This document shows, one piece after another, positions 12,675 to 24,894 of a stretch of 64,000 bases of DNA. Where the stretch lies: NCBI RefSeq assembly GCF_910589235.1, contig NC_060956.1, positions 7,942,999 through 8,006,998 on the forward strand. Direction: 5' to 3'. This stretch comes from Vespa crabro (taxonomy: Eukaryota; Arthropoda; Insecta; Hymenoptera; Vespidae). A program made the position numbers and the translations under genes. Numbering within the stretch: the first letter of the stretch is position 1; each line of letters starts with the position of its first letter. Under the pieces are notes generated by a model. That model did not search any database. It was not told the origin of the DNA and saw only the letters and a program-made list of their open reading frames with translations.

Positions 12675-14140
12675 ACTCATGGTATTAAGAGAATTCGATC
12701 CACCGCAGGAATTCTTTTTATTCACGCGCGTTTCTCTCCATCATCGTCGGAAGAGAAGTTAAAGAAGTCGAGGCCGACGGATACAAAGGGATCTGTAGGA
12801 ACCCATAGATTCTCCTAGTTTACATTTTTCGTTTCTGTTACCACGTCGCTTGGCAGCGGAGAGGATCTATTATGTTGATCCCTGAAATTTTCTTAACTCA
12901 TTATGCTAGAATGGGATCCCTGTTTGAAATTCTTGTCGAAGGTCGTCACGCGAACAAGCCGATAGACTTTAAGATCGAGCCGAATAAATTTCGATAAAAT
13001 AAATTTCGAAAACGAATAAAATTGAAATTTTCTTTCTTCCTAGTTTGATCTAATCTATTTGTCAAAAAAAAAAAGAAAAATAAAGCAGAAGAAAAAATGA
13101 ACATATCATGGACGACATTGGAAATGTAGTCAAGGAATAAATGTCGTTGAAAAATGACGATCGTCAAATTTTTATGGTCTTCCAAGCCTATCCCTTGTGA
13201 GAGGAAGGAGACGTTTGGTATTCACGCGCTGATGGTATTCGCCTCGATATTCAGACTCTGTTTTCTAATTGTAAGAAGCGTTCGTGCACGTCCAACTATC
13301 CTTCACGAACTACAATTCGATAGGTATACATATTATACACCGGTTTGAATCATTTAGATATTGGGTTATTTGAATCAGACCAATTCAATTCCGTGTTATC
13401 AAGTTAAAAAAGACTCACGAGTTCCCAGGGGAATCCGCAACTCGTACATTCTTGGAACTCGACTCTATTACGGTGAATCTCGTTTGCGAGTTCGGTGAAA
13501 AAGATTTTCAAATAAAAAGTGTCGCGTATATACGGCATTCGAGTTTCGTAATTTTCGCGATACGCAATGATTCACTTTCTACCTTGATCGAGCGTCTTCC
13601 TTCAAGTTAGTATTCACACAACCGAGGTGCATTGAATTTCGTCGTGCCTCACTTGTGGCTTTCACGAAAGGAACTCTCGCACATCTCCGCTAAGATCATT
13701 GCAGCGCCCCAGAGGTGTCTCAACGCACATGGGAAATCCAATCCGTAAGAAAGTCCACGAAGAGGACAAGAAAGAACTAGACGACGACGAATATAAACGA
13801 TCACTGATCTTGATCACTCGCTGTCACCAATACGATAAGACGCAACTCATCGCCGGTGATCGACGCGTGCTCACTTTTGCATTCTCTGTTTATCGAAACT
13901 TTCACTAATTATTTTCCACGTTATTGCGGACTTACCTATCGAGGACGGTCGTCGAAATTCTTCGAAGGAGATTCTTACGAGATGCGGCAATCATTCGAAG
14001 GTGCTACGTCTTCTCCTCTCACACGAGGCACGATATCTTGAAATTTCGCGCGAAGACTCGAATACTTTTGCGTGTATTGGCGACCGGCTTACCCTATTTC
14101 TTACTTCTCTCTTTCTTTTCTTTAAATAAGAAAGAAACGA
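9436..14140. other. Long stretch without supported gene
   Basis: Mostly AT-rich DNA with islands of CpG-containing sequence (9780-10030, 11100-11240, 13180-13340, 13430-14040). A perfect 8-bp hairpin TGGATCAT/ATGATCCA lies at 10364-10384. A (GTC)n trinucleotide array lies at 12641-12674. Open frames of 60-95 codons occur on both strands, but none shows a domain, signal peptide or splice pattern I can defend. Confidence 0.45.
12641..12674. repeat. (GTC)n trinucleotide microsatellite
   Basis: About 11 GTC/CGT units with one interruption. It gives an all-Arg run on the plus strand and a Thr run on the minus strand, neither in a supported gene. Confidence 0.9.
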
Positions 14141-14145
14141 CTAAG

Positions 14146-14154
14146 TATATAAAG
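14146..14154 (+). promoter_or_regulatory. Candidate TATA box
   Basis: TATATAAAG agrees well with the TATA consensus. It opens the most CpG-rich part of the window: about 100 bases downstream begins a 140-base pyrimidine tract, then GCC-rich sequence to about 14780. A start site near 14176 would fit the usual spacing, but no initiator motif is obvious. No mRNA evidence is available. Confidence 0.35.
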
Positions 14155-14256
14155 TGGCACGAACGACGGTGAGTGATTGTTGTTTCAAGGGGCCGACCGA
14201 AACTCACTCGCACCCTTCGGCAAATTGGTACGAGACAGAAGGCCTACTCACTGCTA

Positions 14257-14260
<4 letters not shown>

Positions 14261-14305
<45 letters not shown>

Positions 14306-14399
14306 TCTCTATCTTTCTCTCTCTCTCCCTCCCTCTTCCTCTCTCTCTCTCTTTCATACACACACACACACTCTCTCTCTCTCTCTCTCTCTCTCTTTA
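14261..14399. repeat. (CT)n/(CA)n pyrimidine-rich tract
   Basis: CT array, then mixed CCCT/CTTT sequence, a short (CA)n block (14358-14370) and another CT array. Three overlapping open frames on the plus strand cross it as Ser/Leu runs. Long mirror-like pyrimidine tracts of this kind can form triplex DNA. Confidence 0.92.
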
Positions 14400-15460
14400 T
14401 TCTGTCTCCTCAAAATCACCGCGACACCGCACCGAACAGAAGTGAACTACTCGTGCGCCGCCGGTTCACGGTACCTTAAATACCTTGGCAGCCATGCCGC
14501 CACCGCCGCAGCCGCCACCGCCGCCGCAGTCGTCGCCGCCGTCGAGAATCGTGCGGCCCCTACCTTCAAAGCCGCCCCACGTCGCATACCCGGATTGGCG
14601 GGGGAGCAGGAACGATGCTTGCTGTACTCGCCGGATACAGGAGAGCATCCTCCGCCACTTCTTCCCTCCCCTTCTGTCCCATCTGCCACCTCTTCCTCCT
14701 CCTCCTACTCATCCTCCTTCTCCTCCATTTCCAGCGTTTATTCGCCTCTCTCCTACTCCAGCACCGAGGTATAATGGCCTCTCGCTCTCTTTCTACGTGC
14801 TCCGCACGCACACACAACGGTGGCAGTTGCATGAGAAAAGGAGAAGATGTCCCGATACTCGAGCAATTCTCTTGCCATTCCATTCCCGTCTTTGCGAATG
14901 TTTGTAACAAGGTTCATAAACTGATCTTCATCGATTTTGGCTATTTATCTTCTCATTTCCTCTTTTCGCTTCTCTTCGTGTATATTTGAATATATCGTTG
15001 AATATTGGATTGGTGTATATTATGTAAATCGTAAATCGTAGAAGTTTCAATTTGATTGTTGTAAAATCAGAAGGATAGAAGGAAAAAAAATGAGAAAGAA
15101 AAAGAAAAAGAAGAAAATCATCTTGCAAATATCGTGATATAGAGGAACGGCGCCAAGGGCTAACTTCTGTTTCCGCGCATGCGCGTTCTCACGAAACGCG
15201 GGAGTCTGCGCCGGACTCTCATTCGCACTTCGTGACCCGTCATGTGCGAAGCGCTCCTCTGAGGTAGCGTTGATTTTTAAAGACGCACTGCTGTCCTCGG
15301 CAATATCACCCAGCGCCCATGGAATTTCAAGCGCTCGCGGATGGCGGCGGCGCGTTAATCGCGCGTTCCGCTCCTTTCTACGAGCGTGTCCCTGCACGTT
15401 TACACACGTGCTTCCGAGTGGCTCGTGTAAACTCACTCGAGTAGCATTTTTCTATAAGTG
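14400..15460. promoter_or_regulatory. CpG-rich region, candidate promoter or 5' exon region
   Basis: Two CpG-rich blocks (about 14400-14800 and 15150-15450) stand out from the AT-rich surroundings. The first contains clustered CCG/GCC trinucleotides, read as Pro-rich or Ala-rich frames on the plus strand and Gly-rich on the minus. The second contains GCGCATGCGC (15175-15184), the palindromic binding consensus of NRF1 (erect wing in flies), and an inverted pair GTTTACAC/GTGTAAAC (about 15399 and 15425). Open frames exist on both strands (14154-14774, 14485-14907, minus 15047-15436), but none carries a recognisable domain. I read the block as regulatory or untranslated rather than as a defined gene. 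Confidence 0.38.
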
Positions 15461-18400
15461 TTCCACGTTGCTTTTCATAATTAGCGACTCGTGTTCTACC
15501 CATGACAAAGAGGGACCCTCCGTTGAATGGGTAAAGCGAACGAGATCAAGGCTCTTCCCTCTGCCTCTCTCGTATGTATTATCTCCATAATGTTGAAGAG
15601 CCGATCTTTCCCGTTTTGAAAGATCCGAAGGATGTCATCGACGTACATACAAGTTCTTCCTTGTCTTCAATCGCGTGTTAACGAGGAAAAATTTAATATA
15701 TTTTTTCTCAAATTTTTTGTAGGTACATCATTATTCTATTTGCATACATACCAACGTCCCGCTCATGAACATTTATCACACGTATCTCGTCTAATAATCT
15801 CATCCATACCGATTACGACAATGTTCGTTGAAATCGCATAGATTCCAAGAAGGACGGTTTGAAATTGTGTTAAGGTTTATTCGGGAATTTGTTCCCGAGC
15901 GTAAACCGTAAGGATTGGTCAATGCTATTGGAAATTCAGCTTGCTCACTCACTATCAGCCGGTTTATTTGGGAACGGCCGAGAGAATGAACATTCAAAAT
16001 TACACGCAACTTTTGAACGTTCTCAGAAGATCGATTCGATAAAACAGATTTTTCCTTAATTATTTATAGATCTCATTTTTTTCTCTCTTTCTTTTGATAT
16101 TTCACATATTTTCCGTAAATTTCATAATTTTCCGTTTCTTAGAAAAATACAATACCACATCGTCATACAAGTTTATTTTTACATTTATACATTACTTTAG
16201 GATTATTAATTAAATCATTTAATTTGATTTCATTGTACCAAACCATTAGGAATGCTTACGGTCGGTTAAAGACTTATATATTTAAAATCTCGACATTTTC
16301 TTTTTTCATATTGTTACTTAGCATGATTGAAAATATGACGTTCAATCAATAAGAATTTTAATCATGCCGAGATTATACTAGTAACGGACCGGCCCCTTAT
16401 TTGATTAACTGTTCATTCTGCCCTTCGTTCAATTTGCCACGTCCTTCGAACTCTTTCACTTTTTCTTTTTATTGTATGTATACAAACATCAAAAGAAGTA
16501 CATCAATCTAGAAGATAATCGAAGCACTTTGCGATTCAAATGATACTCGAATAAAACAAACACATTTTCGAGACTAAGCGTGATTACTTGATGTCGTATC
16601 ATCCAAAAGCTGTTAATTTCAAAATATCTGGACTCGAAATTCTTGGATCGAAAACATTTATCATCCATCGCAAGTCTGAGTTTTCTCTGTTCAAAAAAAT
16701 AATTCCAGAACTCATTTTTTTCTTTTTCTTTTTTTTTACAATAAAATACATCTGAATTAAATTTTTAAAGCTAATGTTGAAGACAGATAAAAACTGCAAG
16801 ATTTTTTTTGCACCAGAAGAAAATTTTATTCTTAGAACTTTCGTACTTAAGATAAAGATATAATGAAATATTTATAAGCGCGGATTAATAATGTTGATAA
16901 TAATCAAAAATGTAAGCACGCTCTTTGCTTTAACTGACAGCTGTAATAAAATCTAAAAACCGTAGAGAATGAATAAACAAAGAAGAGATCCGTAGTAACG
17001 TCGTTTCTAGGCAGTCTTGCTCATCAGAATAGAAGGGGAATTCGGTTCAGCGAACCGAACTCGTCTCGATTCGTAACTCTCGAGCTTCCATATCTACCCA
17101 CGTTTCTCCTCGCTCGAGAGAGATCGTTACCACTGACACTGACATAATATCGTTGTTCGAGAAAGACAGTCTCCTTCGACGGTCACAGTCACGACAAGAC
17201 GGTGAAATTGCTCGAATGGTGTAATATCTCTTGCATAAGTGCCATGTGCGTGAGAAAGAAAGAGAAAGAAGGAAGGAACGGTAGAAAGTGAAATGTGAGT
17301 GAGAGAAGGAGATAGAGTCGTTGTCGAGCAGACAGTGAACTTGACCTGAATCTTCCAGCAGCGAGAAAGAATCATCGTTGGAGTCTCTTGTGGAAAGGAG
17401 GAAGAGGGAGCCGTGGTTAAAGAGCAAAGAGATAGAGTAAGATGGAGAAGAGGAAATTACTTTCAATTTCGAGCTCCCTCAGATCGGTTACACTTTCTCT
17501 ATCGTCTTCCTCTTCTTTCCTCAGCTTCCTCTCTTTTTTCTTTTTCTTTTAGATCTTCTTATAATATCATTCTTTTGCGAGAGAAAATCAACGAGAAGAT
17601 CTATTATCGCGATTGTTTATACTGGAATGATTACGTCTTGTTTATAATGACGTTTCTTTGAACTTCATCTGGTAGGTGATATAACTGAAACCTTGTGTCC
17701 ATTCATCTTTGTTGCTTGGCCGGCTGACGATTTTATAGCATTCATAAGATAATGAGTGAGTCATTCGGAGGAACTTTATGTTTTGATATTTTCGTTGATT
17801 TCTTGATTGAAATGCGGCCGTCGTTCATTCTCTTTTGGTATTTATGATTTTGTTTTTTATTAATATTATGGAAAAATGATGTAACTCGATGAACGATCGG
17901 AATATTTCAATTTTTGTTTTATGTAATCACCTTCCATAAGGTCGTTTTAATCATTTCCTAATTACATCTTGTACTTAATCTTTTCATATATATGTACGTT
18001 TAATCAATATGTTATATACGAGAATCATGTAGATACATATACGAATTGTTACGATTATATATCTCCGTCAGAACAGTAATCTACTTAGTAAAGTATACCG
18101 ATTTTATTCGAGTCGTTAATAGATTAGTTGATTAGGAGGCCTTGCTTGACCTTTCTCCAATGTGCGACCTTCTTCAAATTTATGCATCGGTAGTCACGAT
18201 CATCGAATGAATTTAATAGAGTTAACAGTTGTCTTAAGAGAATTTCTGACAAAGAATCGTATTCATGAGATGGATTAATAGGTCGGTTCCTTACAAATAG
18301 GATAGACCGTAGTACTTCAACCCTCGACTTTATTCTCTCTTTCCATATTCGTTGCATACGGTAGAACGAGACGACGTCGTTTCTACGACGATATTTATCT

Positions 18401-18599
18401 CGTTGGCTCTCAGACGAGTAGAAAATTCTCAGTAGATTTAGAAGCAATTTATTGAGTCATCTCTGGTTTATCTGGATCATCTGTACTGTGAGCTGGCATT
18501 AGGTGTGTTTGGAAACGAGTTAGGTTCAACTGTATTATGGCTTATGGCCAATTGCTTGGATGTAATGTTTAAATTCGAGGTGATTGCAAGTACCGAGTT
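15461..18599. other. No supported gene
   Basis: AT-rich DNA. An inverted pair GCATGATT/AATCATGC lies at 16321-16328 and 16360-16367. Minus-strand open frames at 17047-17466 are Ser/Leu-rich and overlap each other in different registers, which argues against coding. Confidence 0.45.
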
Positions 18600-18845
18600 A
18601 CGCTTCGTCTTTGCTGAATGTTGTGCGATGATAAAATTTTACAACTGACCAACACGACAGTAAACAAACAAAGCATATTCTATGGTAGCATCCAAATTCA
18701 ACGCTATATTGTCGTATTTATGTTGATCGCAATGTTTGAAATTTAGATCAGATTGATTTTTATCGTATGACACATCAATAAAAAAATTAAATTACATCTT
18801 GATCGTTTATCAATTGCAAATAATATCGGGCCTTATATGGTACCC
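18600..18845 (+). repeat. Dispersed repeat family X, copy A (internally deleted)
   Basis: Shares a block with copies at 30535 and 50640: CAAACAAAG, then ATTCTATGGTAGC, then CCAAATTC, then CGCAATGTTTGAAAT (18728-18742). A second shared block near 18805-18835 (TTATCAATTGCAAATAATATCGGG) follows only about 20 bases later, whereas the other copies have about 400 bases in between, so copy A appears internally deleted. Class unknown. Confidence 0.6.
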
Positions 18846-20315
18846 TCTTTTCTTTGTCGAACGATGTCGGTTGCTTGGACGACAACATTTTTGTCGCACT
18901 GCGACATCCGTCAAAGAAGAAGACGTTAAGTCAAGTCTGAGTGACTCTGTAAATTTTTTCTACAAACTGCATACTCCTCATAGAAGGACGTTTTTCTCAA
19001 TCCTTTTTTCAACATTCTACTTAATTGCGGTTAAAGCGATAACTTCAATTTGATCGATTTCATCGATATCAAAAAGTAATATCTCCGTTCGAATTATCCG
19101 TTGAATTTGTCATTATCTTCTCTTCCTCTTTCTTCTTTCGTTCTTTCGTAAAACTCCTTATTCGCTATTTAAACGTAATACTTTTCTCGTAAATTAAGGC
19201 AGTCGCGAGAAGTTCGCATCGTCGCACCGGTAAATGGAGATATTATGCGGACCTCCTGGCTCGAACGATATCGACCTGGTGAAAAATGCTCTTGAACGTG
19301 ATAGAGAGCAAAAAGAGAGAGGGTGAGCTCTCGATCGTCCGGTTTTCCGGTACTCGCCCGTTTCTCGTGCTAAACTACGCGAAATATGTACGGTAGAAAA
19401 GGCACGCGCGCGCACACACACACACGTGTCGATCGACCGTAAACATTCATTTTTATGTGCTCCCGCGAATCCAATTTTTAATCCCGTGTGTATGTATTTG
19501 TCGTACTTATACATATTTATCTGTTTATATAAATATCCACGATCTTGAACTTATGCGATCTCTCGAGATAGCACATGATAGTGCGATAAACGAAGGATAT
19601 TTGAATCAGAGTTATCGATATTCCTGCTGCTTCGATACATTTTCGACTTGCCACGTGGAAAATTTATTGGGCTTTTTTACCATCGAGAGATAGTATATTA
19701 TTTGAATTTTTTGAATCTTCGAAATCCTGAAGTTTCGTTAAGGAACAGCAATTACAGTTCTTAATCCCTTTGATTAGTAATTTACAATAACGATTGTTAT
19801 CTTTTTACACGATCTCATCTTACTTTTTTTTCATAGAATTTTTCTTATGACAATTTCCATGAGGCTTTTCTTTTAATTCATATTGAGGTCAATGCTCTTG
19901 TTCTCATATATGTACGTATGCACTCGTATGTATATAGGAAGAGAAAGGTTCTCAGTAAGCTGAATCGTTTTATGCTTTTTCATTCGTTGCACATATTACA
20001 TCTCGTTCATGGTTTTAATGATACCTATATATTTTAATATATTCTGATCGCATGAATAATAGGATCGCACGAGAGATGCTGGCTAATTACAGAAGTTGTA
20101 CGATCTATCTGACGTACCAACTTTTTTTGTTTGTCATAAACTCCGAAGCATTTTGCTTGATTTCCTGTTAGACGACAGGGACTACACCGACAACACCTCG
20201 ATCTCTTCTCCGAGTCGTAGAACGGCTTTTTCACGAAAGAGGGTAAATTTTGTCAGATAGTTCTCGCTGAAGAGGGAACGAAGGAAATCAATAGCGTTGC
20301 TAGGGTTGCTACGGA
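18846..20315. other. No supported gene
   Basis: AT-rich, with a short alternating CG/CA stretch at about 19404-19425. Nothing else stands out. Confidence 0.45.
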
Positions 20316-20317
20316 GC

Positions 20318-20351
<34 letters not shown>

Positions 20352-20424
20352 GAGAGAGAGAAAGAGAAAATAACGTTTATTGCACTAGAGAGACTCCGTA
20401 AGTATATATATATATATATATATA
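20316..20424. repeat. (GA)n and (TA)n microsatellites
   Basis: Interrupted GA array to about 20369 and a perfect TA array at 20403-20424. The two are separated by 33 bases of unique sequence. Confidence 0.9.
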
Positions 20425-22395
20425 CAAACACACAAAAGGACATAGAAATATAGATATATCTAACGGTAAGTTCAATCAAGTATAAGAGAGAGAGAGAAAG
20501 ATAGCAAGAGTATGTTGATGCTAGGCCAAGTATTTAGGGATTCGAATGCTCGTAGGAATCTTTAAACGAATCCAGAGATACATCCTTTTTAAATTTCTAT
20601 TATGGAAATTTCATTAGTCAGAGTGTGCTCATCGACAGGATGCCATTCGGAAACTAAACAGATAATACGAATAAAATCGACATCTCGTTCGATATTCGAT
20701 AAATATTTTGAACGTCAAATTAAGCGTTTAATATTCCTATTTTTCTATAACTTCTCAATTCATTTAGAAATCGCAAGTATTAATATTCGAAGAAACGCGG
20801 TAAGTTAAAAGTCAGTGCGCACTATGTGCTACGTGAGCATTTTTATAAAACACGTCATTTAGATTCATAAGCGTGATATCTTATTTTTTAAATTCCTTTG
20901 CAAACATTTATCATTCATACTACACATAAAGTATTACAATATTACAAATGTTATTTATTACGATCATTCGTAAAGAATTGTTATTGCGTTAAAACTTTTT
21001 TCGTTTTTTTTTCCTTTCAAACATTAAAATACACATTGAACCTTATTATAGAGTTCTTCTTTACAAGATAGATCAATTATAGCAATAAAGAGCAATTTCA
21101 TATTTCAATTGTTGTTATTGAAAACGTAATCCACATTCTTTCGCCTATCTCCTTTACAACATTTTTCATTTTTTACATATCCAAGAACAAAAAAGCATTC
21201 CTAAATGACAAATTGCTTTAATTTCAAAGTTGTAGATTTAGGAGTTGCCTCGTATGTCACGTAGGCGAGGGTTCTCTAAAAAAAGTGCGATCAATGCAGA
21301 GGGGTCGTCGACGTTTGACGACGTTGACTTTTTATGATCTTACCCATCGATGGATATTTATCATTAAAGAATATATTTCGTTATCGTGTGGCATCCATCT
21401 GTCTTTCCTAACACTGCCTTTCTCACTTCATATATTTTTATTTATTTATTTATTTTTTTTTTTTTTTTGATAGGACGTAATATCGACGTCGAAATTACTT
21501 TACGTTCATCAGTCAACGTCCCTTTATCAATTGGCTTTTACGTGACTTATTATTATACATAAACGTGATTAATCCTCACAAACGCCTTTTTCGTTCATTG
21601 TTTGATATTTTATAAATCGCAATTTCGTTTACGCGAGAACGATGACATTTCACGGCTTTGGTTTCTATACAAAGAACTTAATTCTCACGTAATGCTTGAT
21701 TTATAATTCGGCATAATTGCAAATACTGACAAAACGAATACAGAGAAAATAGAAAGGGAGTTTTTGCTTGGAATCTGTAATACAGTGCAGGGTCGATCCC
21801 ATTTAGGTTTGCAGCTGTCTCATCGACCGATTGTTTCGATTAATCCACAGAGGAAGAATCACAAAGGGTGACGCATGCACATTGGTATCGAGGGATAGAG
21901 CATGTGGTGTACTGAAGGAAAAGAAAGACGTCAAAGAGCGATGTATTATTCCAAAATCCTAGATTTAGGGGTTCGAAAAGGGAGAAGAAAGAAATGGACA
22001 TAGAACTGGATACAGATGAGAATACATTTTGCGTGAATGAGCATTTATAATTTGAAATTTTCTTGATTGGCACCCTAATCTCTCAACTGATAGATTTTTA
22101 GGAGTGGATGTTGTGTCACGTAGGTTCCAGACATTATGTTCACTAATTTAGTCGATCAATTTTTCTTCTTTTCCCTTTCATCTCTCTTTCTCTCTATCTC
22201 TACGTTTTCTCATTTTGACAAATCGTTAGGCAGTATCTCGCTACTGCGGCATTCCACTTTTAATAATCAACGATATTCGTATCCTAAGCCAATTAGCGAG
22301 TCTCGTGATAGAACTTGTTAAACACGAACACCTTCAAAGTTATTGTTTTGTGGGAGCGAATACCTCTACTTTTAATGAAGTAGGTATTTGTGGGA
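20425..22395. other. No supported gene
   Basis: AT-rich DNA with a poly-T run near 21449-21469 after TTTA repeats. No repeat family or coding pattern was seen. Confidence 0.45.
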
Positions 22396-22515
22396 AGGTT
22401 GACTTAAAGGCTTGTGGTTCAAAGTAATTGCCCAGAAAGCGGAAGACCTGGATTTGAATCTCCTTACAGACTAACTAAAAATCGAACTTCTTTCCTGAAT
22501 CCTACATTTAGCTGA
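22396..22515 (+). repeat. tRNA-derived SINE-like repeat, copy 1
   Basis: A Pol III-like A box (GTGGTTCAAAG, near 22415) and B box (GGATTTGAATC, near 22450) are spaced as in a tRNA, with AGAAAGCGGAAGACC between them. The same arrangement recurs on the minus strand at 49771-49865, including a shared downstream GAATCCTA. It does not fold into an intact tRNA, so I call it a decayed SINE rather than a tRNA gene. Confidence 0.55.
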
Positions 22516-22875
22516 TTCCTTCTCTTTTTTATGTGATAAATATTCTATTAAATTTTCTAAACGTTGGTTTGTGCTTTTGTATTTGAGGAAAAAAAGAAAG
22601 AAAAAACAAAATGAAGAAATGGAAGGTAGTCGTACGTTGCGCTTTAGCTTTCAACGCTTATCGGTACAGAACTCTGAATTCGAATCATAAATTATTGCGA
22701 ATGGTTGTCATAGTTATTCCAAACGAAGTGTGTTTGAAAATGACCATATTTACTCGGACTTAGTGGTATCGAGCTTGGATCAACAACCGAGTTTCATTTC
22801 GACGTTTATGAGGAAATTACATCAGGTATGATTTGACTTGTGGTAATTTCGTTTTGCCATAAAGAGAAATTTTAT

Positions 22876-22878
<3 letters not shown>

Positions 22879-22965
<87 letters not shown>

Positions 22966-22975
22966 AAGAGAGTGA
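22879..22975. repeat. (GA)n microsatellite
   Basis: About 97 bases of GA with a few AAAG interruptions near the 3' end. Confidence 0.95.
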
Positions 22976-23857
22976 GGAAGTTCACTCAGTAGATTCTTCT
23001 CATCTCATGATGTAGCATACCATTTTATTATCATGTGCTTTCATTCTTGAACCGATACGCAAAGTACAAATATTTAATCAATATGATCACGAATTCCATA
23101 GATAACGAATTTTTCTAGCTAGGAAAACGTCGAACGACTAACATTTATTGAATTTATATTTTCAAATTCCTATTTTGATCACATTTTTAAAGGACTCTTT
23201 TAACAGGTGTAAAGTGATCTTAGAAAATGCTTGGATATCGATTTGATATTTCATCGAAACATTGACAAATTTCGTTAAACAGATATTTTCTGGACTATTC
23301 TTTTTTCTCGAGAAATTGATTCTTTTTTTTGAAGGGTAATTCTGTTTATAGGGAGTAAGAACGATCGAGGGTTGATTACTATTTTTAGTAAGGAGTAGTG
23401 TGGGTTCGAAAAAGAACATAGGATCGAAGAAAATGGAAGGAGAGAAAGTAGGGAAAAGGGACTTCATCTTTTTACATCAAGTGGATTCTCCAGAAGAGGA
23501 TCTTGTATTTCTCTTGCATTTGTCCACATTGCCCCTGAATTCATTCGTTTCTCGAATTCCTCGCGCTTCTCTCTCGAGACCTCACGTCGACATTCAAGCT
23601 CGCTATTTGATTTCCACCAGCTTCTATTCAGTTTCTGTTCGGTCTTTGTGTCAAGCTCGACGTTTACAAAGGCTTGATTCGAAGGGAGTAACTGCTGGGC
23701 ATAACGAAGGATTAAGGTAGGAAAAGGAGAACAAAGAGAAAGCAAAGCTGGAATTTAGGGATGCTGCTCTTCCATGACAGTTTCAATTTTACTGTTTAAA
23801 ACGACTCTACGAAATTCATACGTATTGCTCTCGCTATTTGTACCAGCCAAATAATGA

Positions 23858-23858
<1 letters not shown>
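22976..23858. other. No supported gene
   Basis: Overlapping open frames on opposite strands at 23400-23745 have no recognisable domain. Otherwise AT-rich DNA. Confidence 0.45.

Positions 23859-23913
<55 letters not shown>
23859..23913. repeat. (CT)n microsatellite
   Basis: About 26 CT units, ending in CGCTTTCTC. Confidence 0.95.
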
Positions 23914-23914
<1 letters not shown>

Positions 23915-24680
23915 TTCTCATTCTTTTCTTTTTCCCATGATATATGTTTTAAAGCGGAATAATTGAAATGTGTATACTATAGCGTGCTACATACCTAAAG
24001 TTATAATAGTTCTTGTAATTACACTACGAATCCGAAAGAAAATAGTGAAATTTTTTTCGAACGTTCCTAAACTGTTAATTACTTTCTTCGAAAACGAACA
24101 CAGATTAAATCTTAACGCGAATGCATAAAAATGAAGATAGTCCGAGATAAATAATTCAACGATTTAACGCAAAACAATCGATTCGAATTCATTTCCATTC
24201 AATTTTTTTTTTCGAATATTCTCCGAATTTCTTAAAACGCGTATATTTTTTTCGGTAATGAAAGGATGGAAAAGAAACATTCGAAAAAAAATGTGGTTGA
24301 ATAAAGCTATTGAATATTTTTCTATTTAAAGAAGTCAGACATTTTTTGTTAATTTTAGAAAACATTTAAAATATTCGTGAATTTTTGAAAAACAGTACGG
24401 CCATCGTATTAAAGAAAAAATCTAAACGTATGACAAATTATGCAAAGATCTCTTTCAAATAATTTCTTCAATACGCATTTGCAATCTATGTAGGTATAAT
24501 AAATGAGTTAATTCGTTTGATTTATTAATTTGTTAGATAACACGTTCTCATGAAAGGACGAAACATTATTATGCGAATGAAAGGAGCAGATAAAAACTGT
24601 GAAATGTTAATACGCATCGACTGAAACGATTACTGCGAATTGGCGATTAAGACTGCATGCCTAAGATACGCAGCATTTCT

Positions 24681-24894
24681 AAGGCTACATGCGCACTGTC
24701 GACCAGTTGCCGGTGACCACTAAATTCAAGGGAATATATGAGCGTACTATGACCAATGAGTCGCCGGCGACCACAGAAACATGAGGCGATGCACGAGCGA
24801 CGACTCGTATGGTCGTTGAGTTTGGTCACTTGCCTTTTTGATCATTCGTCGATCTAGTTGATGCTGGCGACTAGTCGACAGTGCGCATGCAGCT
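24681..24894. mobile_element. MITE-like element with 30-bp terminal inverted repeats
   Basis: The left end contains CATGCGCACTGTCGACCAGT and the right end, reverse-complemented, CATGCGCACTGTCGACTAGT. Counting flanking bases, the two ends match over about 30 bases with few differences. The total length is about 214 bp and there is no transposase. The interior repeats the terminal theme, including a perfect palindrome GTCGCCGGCGAC near 24761. Both ends are bordered by TA or TAA, which would suit a TA or 3-bp target duplication (Tc1/mariner-like or PIF/Harbinger-like), but the exact border is blurred by one indel. The element is GC-rich compared with its AT-rich flanks. The superfamily is not assigned. 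Confidence 0.8.

Noticed and set aside
14154..14774. 206-codon open frame, the longest in the window
   Set aside because: It consists of a CT-repeat Ser/Leu run, then Ala, Pro and Ser runs from GCC and TCC repeats. Other registers and the opposite strand are open too, and no domain is recognisable.
22812..22832. Similarity to insect miR-12 (ATTACATCAGGTA shared)
   Set aside because: The seed region does not match and no precursor hairpin is visible.
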